In this document: positions 11,601 to 23,228 of the stretch, piece after piece
Layout of the letters: each line of letters begins with the position of its first letter
Position numbering within the stretch: position 1 is the stretch's first letter
Assembly: GCA_949358305.1 (NCBI GenBank)
Contig: OX442314.1
Coordinates: forward strand, 6,451,087-6,515,086
DNA length: 64,000 nt
Reading direction: 5' to 3'
Source: Strigamia acuminata
Lineage: Eukaryota > Arthropoda > Chilopoda > Geophilomorpha > Linotaeniidae
The notes under the pieces: generated by a model
Told to the model about the DNA's origin: nothing
What the model saw: only the letters and a program-made list of their open reading frames with translations
Database searches by the model: none
Translations under genes and position numbers: made by a program

Positions 11601-11855
11601 ATAACTGCTACAAAATTGTTCTTACCATTGAAATCGATGGAACCGATCTAACGAAAATCCAAGATGGCTGCCAGCAAGACCCGATTTGAAGGAGAAAACT
11701 CGTTGCACGGAGATTTTAAACGGAAACGTGGCGTACAGGCCGTTTCCGTTTAACCAGTTTACACGACATTTACACCAATTAATTCGTGTAAATGTCGTGT
11801 GAAAACGAGTGTAAACACGTTTACACTCGTTTTAATGACTTTTCGAATGCGCCTA

Positions 11856-12485
11856 CTGTGTCTACATTAATATATTTTTACATGTACCGTGCCGCCCCGT
11901 TTAATAGCCGGGTTTCATTAAGGCGCCGGCCCCGTTTTAGCACTGGGCGGTCATTGGCCAAAAAATCTATTGGCGCCGGACCCGTATTAGCGCCGGGTTT
12001 CAAATTGGCGCCGGTTAAACGTTACGTCCAGATAACGTTCTATACGTATTGTACAACCAGTATTTTCGGTTGGTCAGATCTGGTATGTAATAAATTAATA
12101 TACAGGGTGTTTCGTTTAAGACGCCCCAGTCAATTTCCAGAATAAGTATATGTTTTTTTAAAAAATTAAGCAGACTAGCCTGTAGCAAAGTAGGGATGAC
12201 GAATCCAATGGTGTAATCAAATTTCATGCCAGACATGCAACAATGCATTTTTCATTCGCTAACTCGTTAGCTGGTCGAGATAGAGCAAAATTTCCAAATA
12301 CAAAGTTGTAGAGCACCATCAAATTAGTACTATCCAAATTATCTTAGACACCTTAAGTAAACTGTTTTTTTTTTAAAAAAAAAAAAGGAAAACAAATCAG
12401 CAAATTGAAATTTTTTATTCTTGGAAAATAAAATAATTTAGGCATTAAAAAAATAGTTGTTTTTCTTGTTTACTTGCAATCTAAA
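11856..12485. other. Remainder of flank: GGCGCCGG-rich patch and CAGGGTGTTTC segment
   Basis: Positions 11890-12020 hold several GGCGCCGG/CGCCGGGTTT near-repeats. From 12102 (ACAGGGTGTTTCGTTTAAG) runs a segment resembling the ends of short insect TEs, but I found no matching second end. No gene was seen. Confidence 0.3.
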
Positions 12486-13813
12486 ACTCCAAAACCCCCT
12501 TTTTAGAGCCTTGACTTGCAGCGCAGCCTCCCAACTACCCCTTAATGTGTGTTAATATTAATATTATTACCCCTCATTAATTATTCACGTCACAACACTT
12601 ATTACATTCCAAACAGACAAATTGTATATTTTTAATGTATTATTTGGGTATTTAGCATCCAAATCTGATGTAATCTATTTAATTTCCACAAACTAATCAG
12701 TTATTTGCATTCTAACTAATAAATTATATTTTTAGGAAAACACAAATATTTACTCGTAATTATTTATAGTTTTATTTTTTCATTTTACAACATTTATTTT
12801 CACAGGGGATATTTTAGTGACCATCACAACTTTTGACTTAATATATGCATCATCACTCAACAGTCGCCAATTTACCACTGCTGCAAATTCCCTCTGCTGA
12901 ATTTACAAAGTAAGACGTAATTTTTGCTATCTCTGGACACTGCTCTTGAAGGCAATTGAAGTATGCGGTAAGCTAGATTTTAAAAGTTTAAAAAAGTTTA
13001 GAAGTTTTTAAAAGTTTTAAAAGTTATTGTATAAGTTAATTTACATCTGCTTTTGCTTCGCCAGGAAGAACTTCTTTACAGTTGGACAATTTCGTGTCAA
13101 GTGCCTTCCCCTGGTAAATGTGTGAATAAGTTATCTATCAGCAATTGTTAAACATACATAAAATCTAATACTCACAGTTTGGGTTGAAAAGCTTTGCAAA
13201 TGTCTTACGAACCTTTTGTGGTTAATAGTCGTTTTAGTCTGCACATAAAAATGAAAGAAAGTTTGAGACAAATATAAATTATTGAAACCTTGGCTATGTC
13301 ATACGTTTATGCGCAATGGGTTATAAAAACAAAAAAAAAACATCGATTGGTTAAGGGCACATTCCTGAAACAATTACATATGTATAATTAAATGATTGTA
13401 ATAACTTTGTTAAATGTATTGTTTTGTACAAATTTGATAAAATTTTAGAGAATTTAGTTTTCAAATCTGATAAAATTTTAGAGAATTTAGATCAAATCTG
13501 ATAAAATTTTAGAGAATTTAGATCAAATCTAATAAAATTGTAGAAAATGATAAATTTCTTAAAATTAAATCAAATTTCATTTTTTTTTTAAATTTAAAAC
13601 TGATAAAAATCGAAAGTTAACAGCGTATACTGGCATGAAGCTGAAAGTGTACGGCGTACACCCGCGTATACTTTCCACTACAGCACCAGTTACACATCGA
13701 TTTTGGGCAAATTAATGCGCCCTGTGCGCCCCGCTCGATCCAATCTTGAGTCGGCCCTGAGTCACCGGAGATTGCTCACCTGTCTGAGTCACGACAGTTT
13801 TAAGGGAATACTG

Positions 13814-14323
13814 TTACAACTTAACTAAAAAAGTAGAGGAATTGGAAAAACAGGAAGCGGGCAGATGTGTTAACAACCGCGGTTGTTGGAGTTTGCAATA
13901 CCCATACAATAAACCGAAACTGATGTGACTCAGGCAGGTGCACCATCTAGATTTAGATTCTGTGCAGATTGCGCGGAAACCTTCTCGTAAAAAGTAAAAT
14001 TCGAATAGAAAATCAACAATGCAATGATACATAAGCTTATGTACATTTTCACTGCTCCAGTTTCCGCTGTATTTCTCAAAGCATCGCTTGTAGACTGAAT
14101 AATCCTGCAATATTTTTAACGATAATTTAGTTGATCATGTTGAAGTGGAAGTAAAGAAATACAACCTTTTCATTTAACTTGTCTGCATCGAAGCAATCCT
14201 GAAATAAAATTATATATTGATTGTATTAGTTTTACAGTTTAAAAGTTTAAACCACGTTCAGTTTACCTCTGCAGTAATAAATGAGGACACAACAGCAATA
14301 CATACGAAAATACTCAGCAACAT
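13814..14323 (-). CDS. Putative small secreted protein in left foldback arm (three exons)
   Basis: Exon 1 (14323-14267) encodes a clear signal peptide (MLLSIFVCIAVVSSFITA-E) and ends at GAG|GTAAAC. Exon 2 (14198-14166) adds 11 codons between a TTTCAG acceptor and AAG|GTTGTA. Exon 3 (14104-13814) continues in phase for about 96 codons with eight cysteines. The fold is not recognised; the cysteine pattern does not fit canonical odorant-binding proteins. The right arm lacks this block: it jumps from GCTGAGT to GACTCAGACAGG. It may be a captured host gene or the remnant of one. No polyA signal was seen. Confidence 0.4.
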
Positions 14324-15051
14324 GTTAGAAAACTGAAAATGAATATAGTTATTTTGTAATTTGAAGGTTAGGATGACTGCAATGTATAAATGCATACAGT
14401 GTATAGCTGTATATATATCTTTTTTCTCATACGACCTAATCACCAATCAAAAGTTAACACATTGGAAAATGGGTTGAGCTTCTGATTGAAAAATAAATAA
14501 ACAATAAATAATTAATTAATTAATTTTTATTCTTTATGATATTAGCTATGAAAATTATTTTGAGCTTGTGTTTTAATTGCCAGATGGTGTTTGCAGTATT
14601 ACTCATCAAAAGCTGTTTTGGAGGATGGGCTGGGGTGTGGGGGGGGGGGGGGGAGGGGCACATGAACTGGGCCCCCAATGTCAAAGCTTATCAAGTGAGA
14701 AAAATTTTAATAAATTTTACTAAAATTTCCTCATTGCACGTTTGACACATACAGAATTTGTGTGTTCAAATTGGAACTTAAAGTTTGCTTAAATGAATAA
14801 AAATAAGTGAAATAAATGACTTACTATTGAATGCTCCTAAGGTTAGATAATATGTTTATATTATCTAACAAAGGTAGATTCGTCAGATTAAAAGAAAAAG
14901 AATATCTATATTCATTTGTAGACCCCGGATATTTATGCAAAATAAAATTGGTTTTATGTGCATAAAATATGCACCAAAAATTCCATTTTATGCAAAATAA
15001 AAATAAAATAAAAAAATAAAAAAATGTATCTGAGTGAAATCAGGTGTTAAA

Positions 15052-16625
15052 TTATATCTTATGCCATTTCCAAGTGTTCTTAATGTAAATGAATTATAAT
15101 TAGTAATTACAATTTATTTTTTTCTATTTTTTTAAAATTTTTTTATTTGTTTATTTCTGAAAAATTTTTCTAGACACTAATTTAGTGATTCCCCTGGTGT
15201 CTGTTATTGGCAAAGTCCTCAGTTTTCCGAACACAAAGCATATGTACACGATACAAGTAAAACAAAACAAGTAAAAAAAAAGCTACGTTTTTGAAAAAGG
15301 CTTTTATGCTGTATCCCTGCGAAATTGGAATCCAGAATAAAAATTTGGCAATTGACAGATCGTTTTTTAGCAAATAAAAAAAACTAAAGTTTAGATCAAA
15401 AAATTGTTGTCACCCTTTGAAAGAGCGTCAAATTCTGCACAGGAAACATATTTTAAATATTCTAATCGGTTCATTTTTCATATTTTTGGTTTTTTTATGG
15501 TTGAATTCAAATTTCCCACTAAATTTGCCATGCGGTCGCTGGCTACAATCGTAAAAAAACGTACTTTTTCTTTACCAAATCAAAAGAAAAAATATACAGG
15601 CTCGTGCAGAATGCAATTTCGAATCGAATAAGCCTGGTTTCAGAATTTTTAAATCCCTTTTTAGTACTGAAAGCATCAAAATTTGTATCGAGCGAACATG
15701 AAAAATACAACAGGACTTTATACGATGTATTTTTATACATAGTTATCAAATTTTCGGTCAAAAATTTGATAACTACAACAATTACGTTGATTTTAAGGGA
15801 TTGCCCTTTGCGCTTCACTGCCTTGCTTCAAAATCAGGGAAACAACAAAATTCTGCCGATGACGTCATTTAAGGTGTATCCACCGATGACGTCATTTAAG
15901 GTGTATCCACCAATGACAGTGTTTGGAATGACATCAGTATGACGTAACACAGAAATAAAAACATACAATTGTTGAAAAAATGTACATAAAACCTAATACT
16001 AAGACTTGGAAGTACATTTTGTGATTGATTTGAAGAAAATTAAATATTAAAAACCAACAAATTGAAAAAAAAATGTCAATTTTTTTTTTAAAAAAGCTAT
16101 TTAAAAAATTTAAAATCACTCTATTATACAGTCTTAAATTTTCTGAAGATTACAGAAGCCCGACTTCATCAATCACACAAAAAATTACACGATTCCTTTT
16201 CATTTTTTAATTGCAATATCGAATTTTTTGGTTTTTTCTGTATGCAGCTATTGAAATCTGTTCTGCCGATGACGTCATTTCCGGTTTTGGTGTTTTTTAT
16301 GAGGGGGGCGTGGCTTCGCATTATTAACTCGCATTTTTAATAAAACTAACAATGTTTAGAAACATATATTTGTTGGAAACAATTTATTAAACAATCTACA
16401 TTCATTTTTTACAGTTTAAAAAAAAATTTTTTTTTATGTTGCAACTCCTTTAAAAAACACGGGTTCCGCCAGGTGGCGCTCCGATATGCTTACAGTTTGC
16501 CGTAAATTCGTTTAATTCGTTTAATTCGTTTAATTCGTACTTCCAGTCCACAGCGCTTAAAAATAAATCTTTTTTTTATTTTTTTTTATTATAATGTATG
16601 GAATGACCTGTTCTAGGGCTTGACG
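15052..16625. other. Spacer between foldback arms
   Basis: AT-rich. It contains three copies of a CCGATGACGTCATTTAAGGTGTATCCA unit (15856-15925, the last diverged) and another GCCGATGACGTCATTT at 16264. There is also a TTTAATTCG run at 16506-16538. No convincing coding region; the ORFs of about 75-112 codons show no recognisable protein. Confidence 0.4.
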
Positions 16626-17189
16626 AATTTAACACCTGATTTCACTCAGATGAATTTTTTTATTTTTTTATTTTTATTTTTATTTTGCATAAAATGGAAT
16701 TTTTGGTGCATATTTCATGCACATAAAACGAATTTTATTTTGCATAAATATCCGGGGTCTACAAATGAATGTAGATATTCTTTTTCTTTTAATCTGGCAA
16801 ATCTACCTTTGTTAGATAATATAAACATATTACCGTATCTAACCTTAGGAGCATTCAATAGTAAGTCATTTATTTCACTTATTTTTATTCATTTAAGCAA
16901 ACTTTAAGTTCCAATTTGAACACACAAATTGTGTATGTGTCAAACGTGCAATGAGGAAAATTTTAGTAAAATTTATTAAAATTTTTCTCACTTGATTAGC
17001 TTTGACATTGGGGGCCCCCACCCTCCAAAACAGCTTTTGATGAGTAATACTGCAAACACCATCTGGAAATTATAACACGAGCTAAAAATAATTTTCATAG
17101 CTAATATCATAAAAAATAAAAACTAATTAATTAATTATTTATTTTTTATTTATTTTTCAATAAGAAGCTCAACCCATTTTCCAATGTGT

Positions 17190-18791
17190 TGTTGCGAATC
17201 TGGGAATTTATTCACGAAATGCTTACCTGCTCGTGAATATCTCGCAATTGAGATGCCGTTTATAGGACTTAGACTCTAGTGCCTGTAAAAATGGTGTCTA
17301 GGGGTATTCTTAGTGAAATGAAAACAGCAGTTTGAGTTGAATAAAAATGACAAATGAATTTTATTCGGTGAATTTACAAGTAATTTCAAAGAAATATATT
17401 AAATTAAGGAAAACAGGTATTAATGACTAAAATTAAGAGTTAGTAAACTAGAAAAATAGGAGAGGAAACGAGTGAGCGACGAGACTCACTTGAAACAAAG
17501 GGAAAAGGCGCCAACAACGACGGTTAATCGTTGAGCGCGAATATTTGGCTCCGATATGCTTACAGTTTACCGTAAATTCGTTTAATTCGTTTAATTCGTT
17601 TAATTCGTACTTCCAGTCCACAGCGCTTAAAAATGAATCTTTTTTTTATTTTTTTTATTATAATGTATGGAATGACCTGTTCTAGGGCTTGACGAATTTA
17701 ACACCTGATTTCACTCAGATGAATTTTTTTATTTTTTTATTTTTATTTTTATTTTGCATAAAATGGAATTTTTGGTGCATATTTCATGCACATAAAACGG
17801 TTGTTTGTTGCGCTCGGAAAATGGCGAGACGGACTCGCCTGAGAAATTATTCTCGTTCGTAAGCTGCTTCGTATCTGTAAACTCCAGAGAAAGCTCGCGG
17901 TGGCTTACAGATAATCGGCGACGGTTCGCAACGAGAAGTTTGCCGGTGACGACGACGATGATGAGAGTACCAGAGTAAACTCGATGGCGCTCTCACAATA
18001 TTCGGCAGCGGGCGGAAATAAATTCCTTCGCTCGTTTGATGGCGATGAACAGTGAACTCCGGAGGAAAGCTCGCAGGTGGTTCACTGTTGTCTCACGATG
18101 GTTGACGGCGACGGTTTGCTCGTATCAACGATGGCAAAGTCTCGGATGAAATCAACGAGACCCGATGATGGCTGACGGTGAGCGGATATTTTCTCGGGCG
18201 TTACCCGAGATTCGTAATCTGAGCGCAAATGTGGCTGGTTCCACCGAAAATATTCAGTGGAAACAGCAGAGTCTTGACTCACCAAAACGGTCAGCACTAG
18301 AATCCTTGTATTTGAAGTTCGTAGCAATGATCATTTGTGTTGTTGTTGTTGGTGTGTATGTGTCAAGAGTGGGCCAAACCGCCAAAATTTGGTGTTTTAT
18401 GCACTCTCGAAATCTGCGCACCAAATATGTGCAGATTGCTAATTTTGGCACAACAAAGGGATTTTTGCTGCGCCAAAACCGTTAGTATTACATCATAACC
18501 GTTGGCTATGGGAAGGGTGGAGTGTGTGTTGGCACACTTCAAACATGCGCGGGGATGCTGCGCGGACAGCATAATTTAGTGAAACAAAGCATTTTGCTTC
18601 ACTAAGCGGTTAATTAACGCCTCACCCCACTCAATATTGGGGTGAACTATGCTAGGGGAGGTTTTTCTCCCTTCGTTATGTAATTCTGAAAACGAATAAA
18701 ACAATACAAAAAAATTTCAACCTTTTCCGTGGTGACGTTTTTACTAAATAAAGACACTAAAATCATATAAAAACGACTCAGGGTCACCACA
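17190..18791 (-). mobile_element. Element C, 3' LTR (with templated patch)
   Basis: Reading the minus strand it begins TGTGGTGACCC and ends CGCAACA, with a purine tract (GGAGGGAAA, 18792-18800) just upstream. It aligns with the 5' LTR at 44258-45650. A TSD GTGT is at 17186-17189 and 45651-45654. It is longer than its partner (1602 against 1393 nt) because of a foreign patch at 17551-17797. Confidence 0.88.
17551..17797. repeat. Patch copied from 16481-16727 into the C 3' LTR
   Basis: CTCCGATATGCTTACAGTTT through GCACATAAAACG is a near-identical direct copy of the foldback-arm sequence about 1.07 kb to the left, and it is absent from the other C LTR. Both joints show short homology: GGC(GC) at the left and AAACG at the right. 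Confidence 0.8.
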
Positions 18792-18823
18792 TTTCCCTCC
18801 TTTTTATTTAAATCCCATAAGAT

Positions 18824-19219
18824 TTACAAAAACGAATAATAAAAAGAATGAATAATGGAATAAAAACACAAATAAAAGAACATGAAACGTCTTGTTCTTC
18901 TTGTTCCCGCGATTAATGCTTGGGTCGGGGTCGTCGAACTTGCGCCCGACTGTTGCGCCTTCTTCAAGGCGCCGAGCGATACTGCGGTAGTTGCTCGAGT
19001 GGCAGGCGGAGGAGGAGCTCTCGCTGGTTGAGCTTTGGCACGTTCTTGTTGTGGAGTGGGCATGTAGGCCCACTCTCGTCGCAGACGAATTCCTGCGTCG
19101 TAGGGCCTTTCCCCACGTGCCAATATCTGGCGCACCAATTCAGACCGGACCGCGGGTGGGTCCAGTCGGATCGAGTACCAAGCGTCCAGGTACTCTGGGG
19201 CTAAGCCCATCGGCGCTGA
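18824..19219 (-). CDS. Element C third ORF, C-terminal part
   Basis: About 130 codons, beginning WSAPMGLAPEYLDAW and including a proline/alanine/glutamine-rich stretch. The frame is continuous with the ORF right of the solo LTR: the GTGG duplication restores phase on both sides. The domain is not recognised. The tail (FYLCFYSIIHSFYYSFL) may be chance read-through. Confidence 0.55.
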   Translation of the reverse strand, partial: SAPMGLAPEYLDAWYSIRLDPPAVRSELVRQILARGERPYDAGIRLRREWAYMPTPQQERAKAQPARAPPPPATRATTAVSLGALKKAQQSGASSTTPTQALIAGTRRTRRFMFFYLCFYSIIHSFYYSFL

Positions 19220-19223
19220 CCAC

Positions 19224-20606
19224 TGTGACGGTCATGACGTCATATTTAGTCCCAAGTTCACCGATAGATGGCGCTATTTCCCATTTCGGCGGGAAATTCG
19301 AATATACTTATTATTTATGTGATGTTTATATAAAATTAAAGGTTTTATATAAATCCACGGTATTCCTAGATATTATATCATACTAGTATGATATATTTGA
19401 GTCTTTATTCCTCCAGTTGTGTTATGATTTGGACAAATTATAACAACACCTGGGCAAAAGGATTAAGTCACCCCTCACCACCCACAGTGTTTGAAGATAC
19501 ACTTTGAATTAAGACAATAGCCTTAATTGCAAATGTGTCCTCCGTATCCACTTCCTGGGACAGACTTTGTAGAAGACTATGTCCCCTGTATCCACTTCCT
19601 ATTTACTAGGATTGGACAGTTTGGAGTGACCAGTGTTCCTATTGGAGCAATGGCCACTCATTCTTCTCTCTGAGTATATAACCCGGTGTAAACCGAAAAT
19701 AGCTCGCTCTTGTTTTTGTTTTTCTGTTTGATACTTACTTGAGCCCATATTCTACGCTTCGCTTCGCTTCGCTTCATGCCAACATTCCGTTGTAGGGGCA
19801 CGTGCATTAAATTCTGTGCTCAACCCTTTTCCCGTACTTCATGCCAACATTCCGTTGTAGGGGCACGTGCAGTAAAATGCCGTGCTCAATTCCTTTTCCA
19901 ACGAGACATTAGGGTCAAACCTAGTGTTGGATTGACGTGAGCGCCATTGATTCAATTCTGGGCTGGTTGTACTTTGGTGCAACAGAATCGACAGGGTCTT
20001 TTCATAATCGTTTTATTTATACAGGTTTTAGTTATGTTTGGTTATTAGATTATTTGTAATTTAATAATTCAATTCATACCTTTGTTTGTTTGGATTTATT
20101 CGTAAATTCAACATGATTTTCGAAGTCTAACTTTGAGTAACTTATATTTATGGTTATTTTGATAATCATAAACAGACCAATTGATAAATATCTACGAATA
20201 GATATTTAAACCAATGGTCACCCAAAGTTGTGACGATGCGGCAAAGTCAACCGCACTTCTCGGATAATTTAGTTACACAGAACCAACCGAAGCAGACGAC
20301 AATCAGTCCGATTGCAGACGACACCTTTTACGCCCGAAATAAGAACTTTACACACTCTTATTTCAAGGCTGAACACAACTGTTAGCGTTACTTTAGGGCT
20401 TTTGAGCCACTCGTTTGTATAGCTAGTTACACTCATATTTTACTGGCCATTTTGTCGGCCATAGTTATTATATAACTTATTTTTGACTTGAATAAATGTT
20501 CTATGTTTTGAGAAACATAAACGCTTCATTCTTTGCACTTTACTACACTCTGCAGTTTCACTTGTCCTTTTAGCATTAATTCCTATCCCGGGTAGTCATC
20601 GTCACA
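19224..20606 (+). mobile_element. Solo LTR inside element C third ORF (TSD CCAC)
   Basis: 1383 bp running TGTGACGG...CGTCACA with CCAC on both sides (19220-19223, 20607-20610). It has a TATATA box at 19675-19680 and AATAAA at 20491-20496 in plus orientation. A direct repeat CATGCCAACATTCCGTTGT is present near 19775 and 19840. No internal retroviral sequence remains. The ends resemble those of element B's LTRs, suggesting a related family. Confidence 0.85.
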
Positions 20607-20610
20607 CCAC

Positions 20611-21800
20611 AAGTACGAGGCCGCGGCCAAAGCTTGTCGGTGCGACTCGAAAACGCCAGGAAATAATAATCTGGTTAGTCCGGAGACTAATTCACGTTGT
20701 AACGGATTTAGCCTACGATGGTTGACATCCGTAATCCCCAAGTGGCTGAGCTTTCCCGCCACTCGTTGCCAACTCTTGATGGCTTCGGCAATCTGAGTGT
20801 TCTGGTAGGACTCTAGCTCAAGAAGTATTTGCATTTGTATTTGACTGGAATACTTCTCGCATTGATTCCAGTGCGTCCGAAAAAACTCGTCAAAGTACGG
20901 ATCCGGTTCCATACTTCGAAATTCTCCTTTCGGACGATTAGTGTGTTCCGGGATGGGCACACCAAACTTGGCAGCGGTGCTGCCGATCACTCTGCGCATC
21001 GCGTTGGGAGGGATCGGAGTTTCCGGAAGGTATTCCATTTGCTTCACTTCAGCTTGGTAGTCTCCCATCGACAGGTCGGAGTCTGACGAGGGTGCCGGCG
21101 AACAACCTTTCTCAGGTGCGGGTGGCGTTGGGCAGCACAGTGACTCGTTGGACCAGTCTCCACGACACATTGACAGTGCGTTCGCCTCCCATTCGTCGAT
21201 TTTGTCAGGCATTGGCTTATCGGCCGGTTCTTGCTTCGGCGGAGGTCGTGCCAACGGAGCTTCGGGTTGGCTGGCCTCGTGGAGTGATGGTGTGGACGAA
21301 TCGGACTGATAAATTTCGTCCAAGTCCTGTTCGGTCGTTTCGTCGCTGGATGCGGACTAGTCTTGTTTAGGGACTGGAGTTTCCTCTTTAGGAACAGGCC
21401 GGCGCTGCAATGGCATTCCTAATTTCTCTTCAAAAAAAAGAAGTTCCTCTTGAGCCTCCTGCTCTTCGATGAGTCGCTGTTCCACGATGGCTCGAGCGAC
21501 TGCTCTTTTCAACTTTTGGGACGTGGAGCGACTTGCGGTGGTCACGGCCGGGTCGTCCATGTCAATCGAGTCCGGGTGGAAAGGCGACGGGACCTCGATT
21601 ACTTCTTCTCCGTAAAACGGAAGGGATTCGTGGGCCTCGTGCTCCTCGGCAAGTTGACGTTTTGGGGCGACTTGAGCTGCTATTTGAGCGGCCGCTTTCC
21701 GCGCCCTTGGCGATGTGAAGTGACCCAAAGTGGTGATCACTTGTTTGCCCAACGCGATATGAGTTAAAATATCGGATGGTGATTCCTGACTTTGTTCAGC
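20611..21800 (-). CDS. Element C third ORF, main exon (one in-frame TAG)
   Basis: After acceptor TTCGCCAG (ending 21801) the frame runs from AEQSQESPSD about 396 codons to the solo LTR, with a single TAG at 21357-21359. The protein is acidic and rich in E/Q/A, then has a P/S-rich middle and a more ordered end (IKSWQRVAGKL, RLLFPGVFESH). There is no signal peptide, membrane segment or retroviral envelope motif. It occupies the env position but is something else; function unknown. Confidence 0.6.
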
Positions 21801-22095
21801 CTGGCGAATAAAAATAATTACTAATTATGTTTGTAAAAACAATTATTTAAAAATAAATTGATTTAAGTTCGTCAAAACTTAGTTTTTTGTTGCTATTTTT
21901 TATACTAGCTCACCTACGAGTTGTCACGGCAACTCCCTCTTTCATGTTCAGAGTCGCGATCACGTGACTCGCGTCATCTTGCTAATTATAGCAATCAGTG
22001 CAATTTTCGACGTGAAATTCAAATTTCTTTGAATTCTCCGTGAAATATGCACTGAGTTTATAATATAAATAAAAAGTTTAGTTCAAATTATTTAC

Positions 22096-22178
22096 CATTG
22101 TCAGATTTCGGGACTTGATGCCTGTCAAGCGTCCCTTTCCTGCTTCGCATTGGTTAGACATCAAAACTTGTCCGTTTT
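22096..22178 (-). CDS. Element C third ORF, first coding exon
   Basis: Acceptor TTTCCACAG precedes an exon with ATG at 22161-22159 and 22 codons ending at ATG|GTAAAT. The exon is phase 0, as is the downstream exon beginning at 21800. An intron of 295 nt (21801-22095) separates them. This implies that the third ORF is expressed from a spliced RNA. Confidence 0.6.
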
Positions 22179-22521
22179 CTGTGGAAATTGAAATTTTCTT
22201 TCATAGAAAGAAAGAAAACAATGAGAATGAATAATTGAAAGCAACTTTCATTCAGAAAAAACTACTTACAGTAAGTTTTTCTTTGTAATGATCGGGACGC
22301 AAGTTGAATACTTGTTGGCTTGATCACGCTACTTCGAAAAGTGGAATAATCCAATCTCCGGAGTAGAAGAATTATGTTAGTGATATGAAATGTTGTCACT
22401 AATTATCACCGTTTGGTTAACGTTTATTAGGTGATGACCGATCAACTCTGCATCACAGAGATGATTTTTGAGTTGGGTAAGCTCAAAGGATGGAATACAA
22501 AGTTCACTCTCGATTTGAGGA

Positions 22522-23228
22522 TTAAACTTTGATTTTTGAAAAATAAACAAACTTGTACAAACTATCGGGTGAGTTGTTTAGTTTATTTTTTAATGTTTTC
22601 ATTGCTAAAAACATTTTCTTCTTTTTTATGACCATGTCTCTAAGTCGACACGACATCGGCGTGATCTCCGTGTGAAATTCTACATCTTTGTTGATTTCAG
22701 CTTTTACCGGAAACTCGGATATTTTTGCGCCGTTTGTCGTAATTATGATTTTGTCGGGTTCTCGACCGACTTTTTTTTGTTTTTGTATCTTGAAAAGTGG
22801 AGGAGGATTATTGTTAAAAGTTTCAACTATCCTGCTTTCACTTCGTTGTAAATTTTTTGAAGTTTTAATAAAAGACTTCCTTTGTATTTTATCTAGTAAT
22901 TTGTCGGTCACTAGCGTCGTTAAATTAATTAATTTAATAAAATCTTTGATTCCTTGAACATCTGAAATCAGAGGTGGTCTGTAATTTAAATTTTTCTTCA
23001 TCAAAATTTCAACGATGGAAGAGGTTTGTTTAGCCAATCTTTTGAGAATTAACTTTTCAAATTTAGCTATTTTAGAGGGTGTTTTTACACTTGTCCAATT
23101 GATTTTTAAGGAATTCAAACTTTTTAATTCCTTCGTGATTCCTTCCATCATTTTCAGATTTTGTTTCAGATTTTCCGATTCTTTAGAAAACGCAGTATTC
23201 ACTAGACCGGGTGAATCTGCGTCTATAA
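22522..23228 (-). CDS. Element C pol-start remnant (-1 frame after gag)
   Basis: Begins in the -1 frame at the slippery site 23229-23235 and runs about 235 codons. It is lysine-rich, without a recognisable DSGA protease motif. It ends before any reverse transcriptase. No RT, RNase H or integrase exists anywhere in C, so this is the stump of pol next to a deletion. Confidence 0.5.

Larger units (their letters stand above)
10805..11853. mobile_element. Non-autonomous DNA transposon with 16-bp TIRs (TSD TA)
   Basis: Perfect 16-bp terminal inverted repeats GGCGCATTCGAAAAGT (10805-10820) and its complement (11838-11853) are flanked by TA (10803-10804, 11854-11855). Each end adds its own hairpin: ACTTTTCGAATG recurs inverted near 10878, and a CGAGTGTAAAC/GTTTACACTCG palindrome lies near 11803-11832. 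There is no transposase. TA duplication fits a Tc1/mariner-type or related source; the family is not identified. It carries a hAT MITE and a hairpin minisatellite. Confidence 0.7.
12486..17189. mobile_element. Long inverted-repeat (foldback) element, left and central part
   Basis: Positions 12486-15051 are inverted at 16626-17189 plus 45651-47484, the pair being split by the 28-kb element C. The outermost match starts ACTCCAAAACCCCC (12486) and ends GGGGGTTTTGGAGT (47484). Removing C leaves an element of about 6.5 kb with arms of about 2.4-2.6 kb and a 1.6-kb spacer. No transposase was recognised and no target duplication was found at the outer ends, so the class is open. Confidence 0.75.

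Noticed and set aside
11295-11651. Four overlapping ORFs of about 95 codons on both strands
   Set aside because: Palindromic minisatellite lacking stop codons; both strands read alike.
15604-15942. 112-codon ORF in the foldback spacer
   Set aside because: No domain; includes the repeated MTSFKVYPP from a tandem duplication of noncoding sequence.
20583-20610. C-terminal DDDYPG and TAG of the C third ORF
   Set aside because: These bases belong to the inserted solo LTR (after the CCAC duplication), so the stop is not part of the element C protein.
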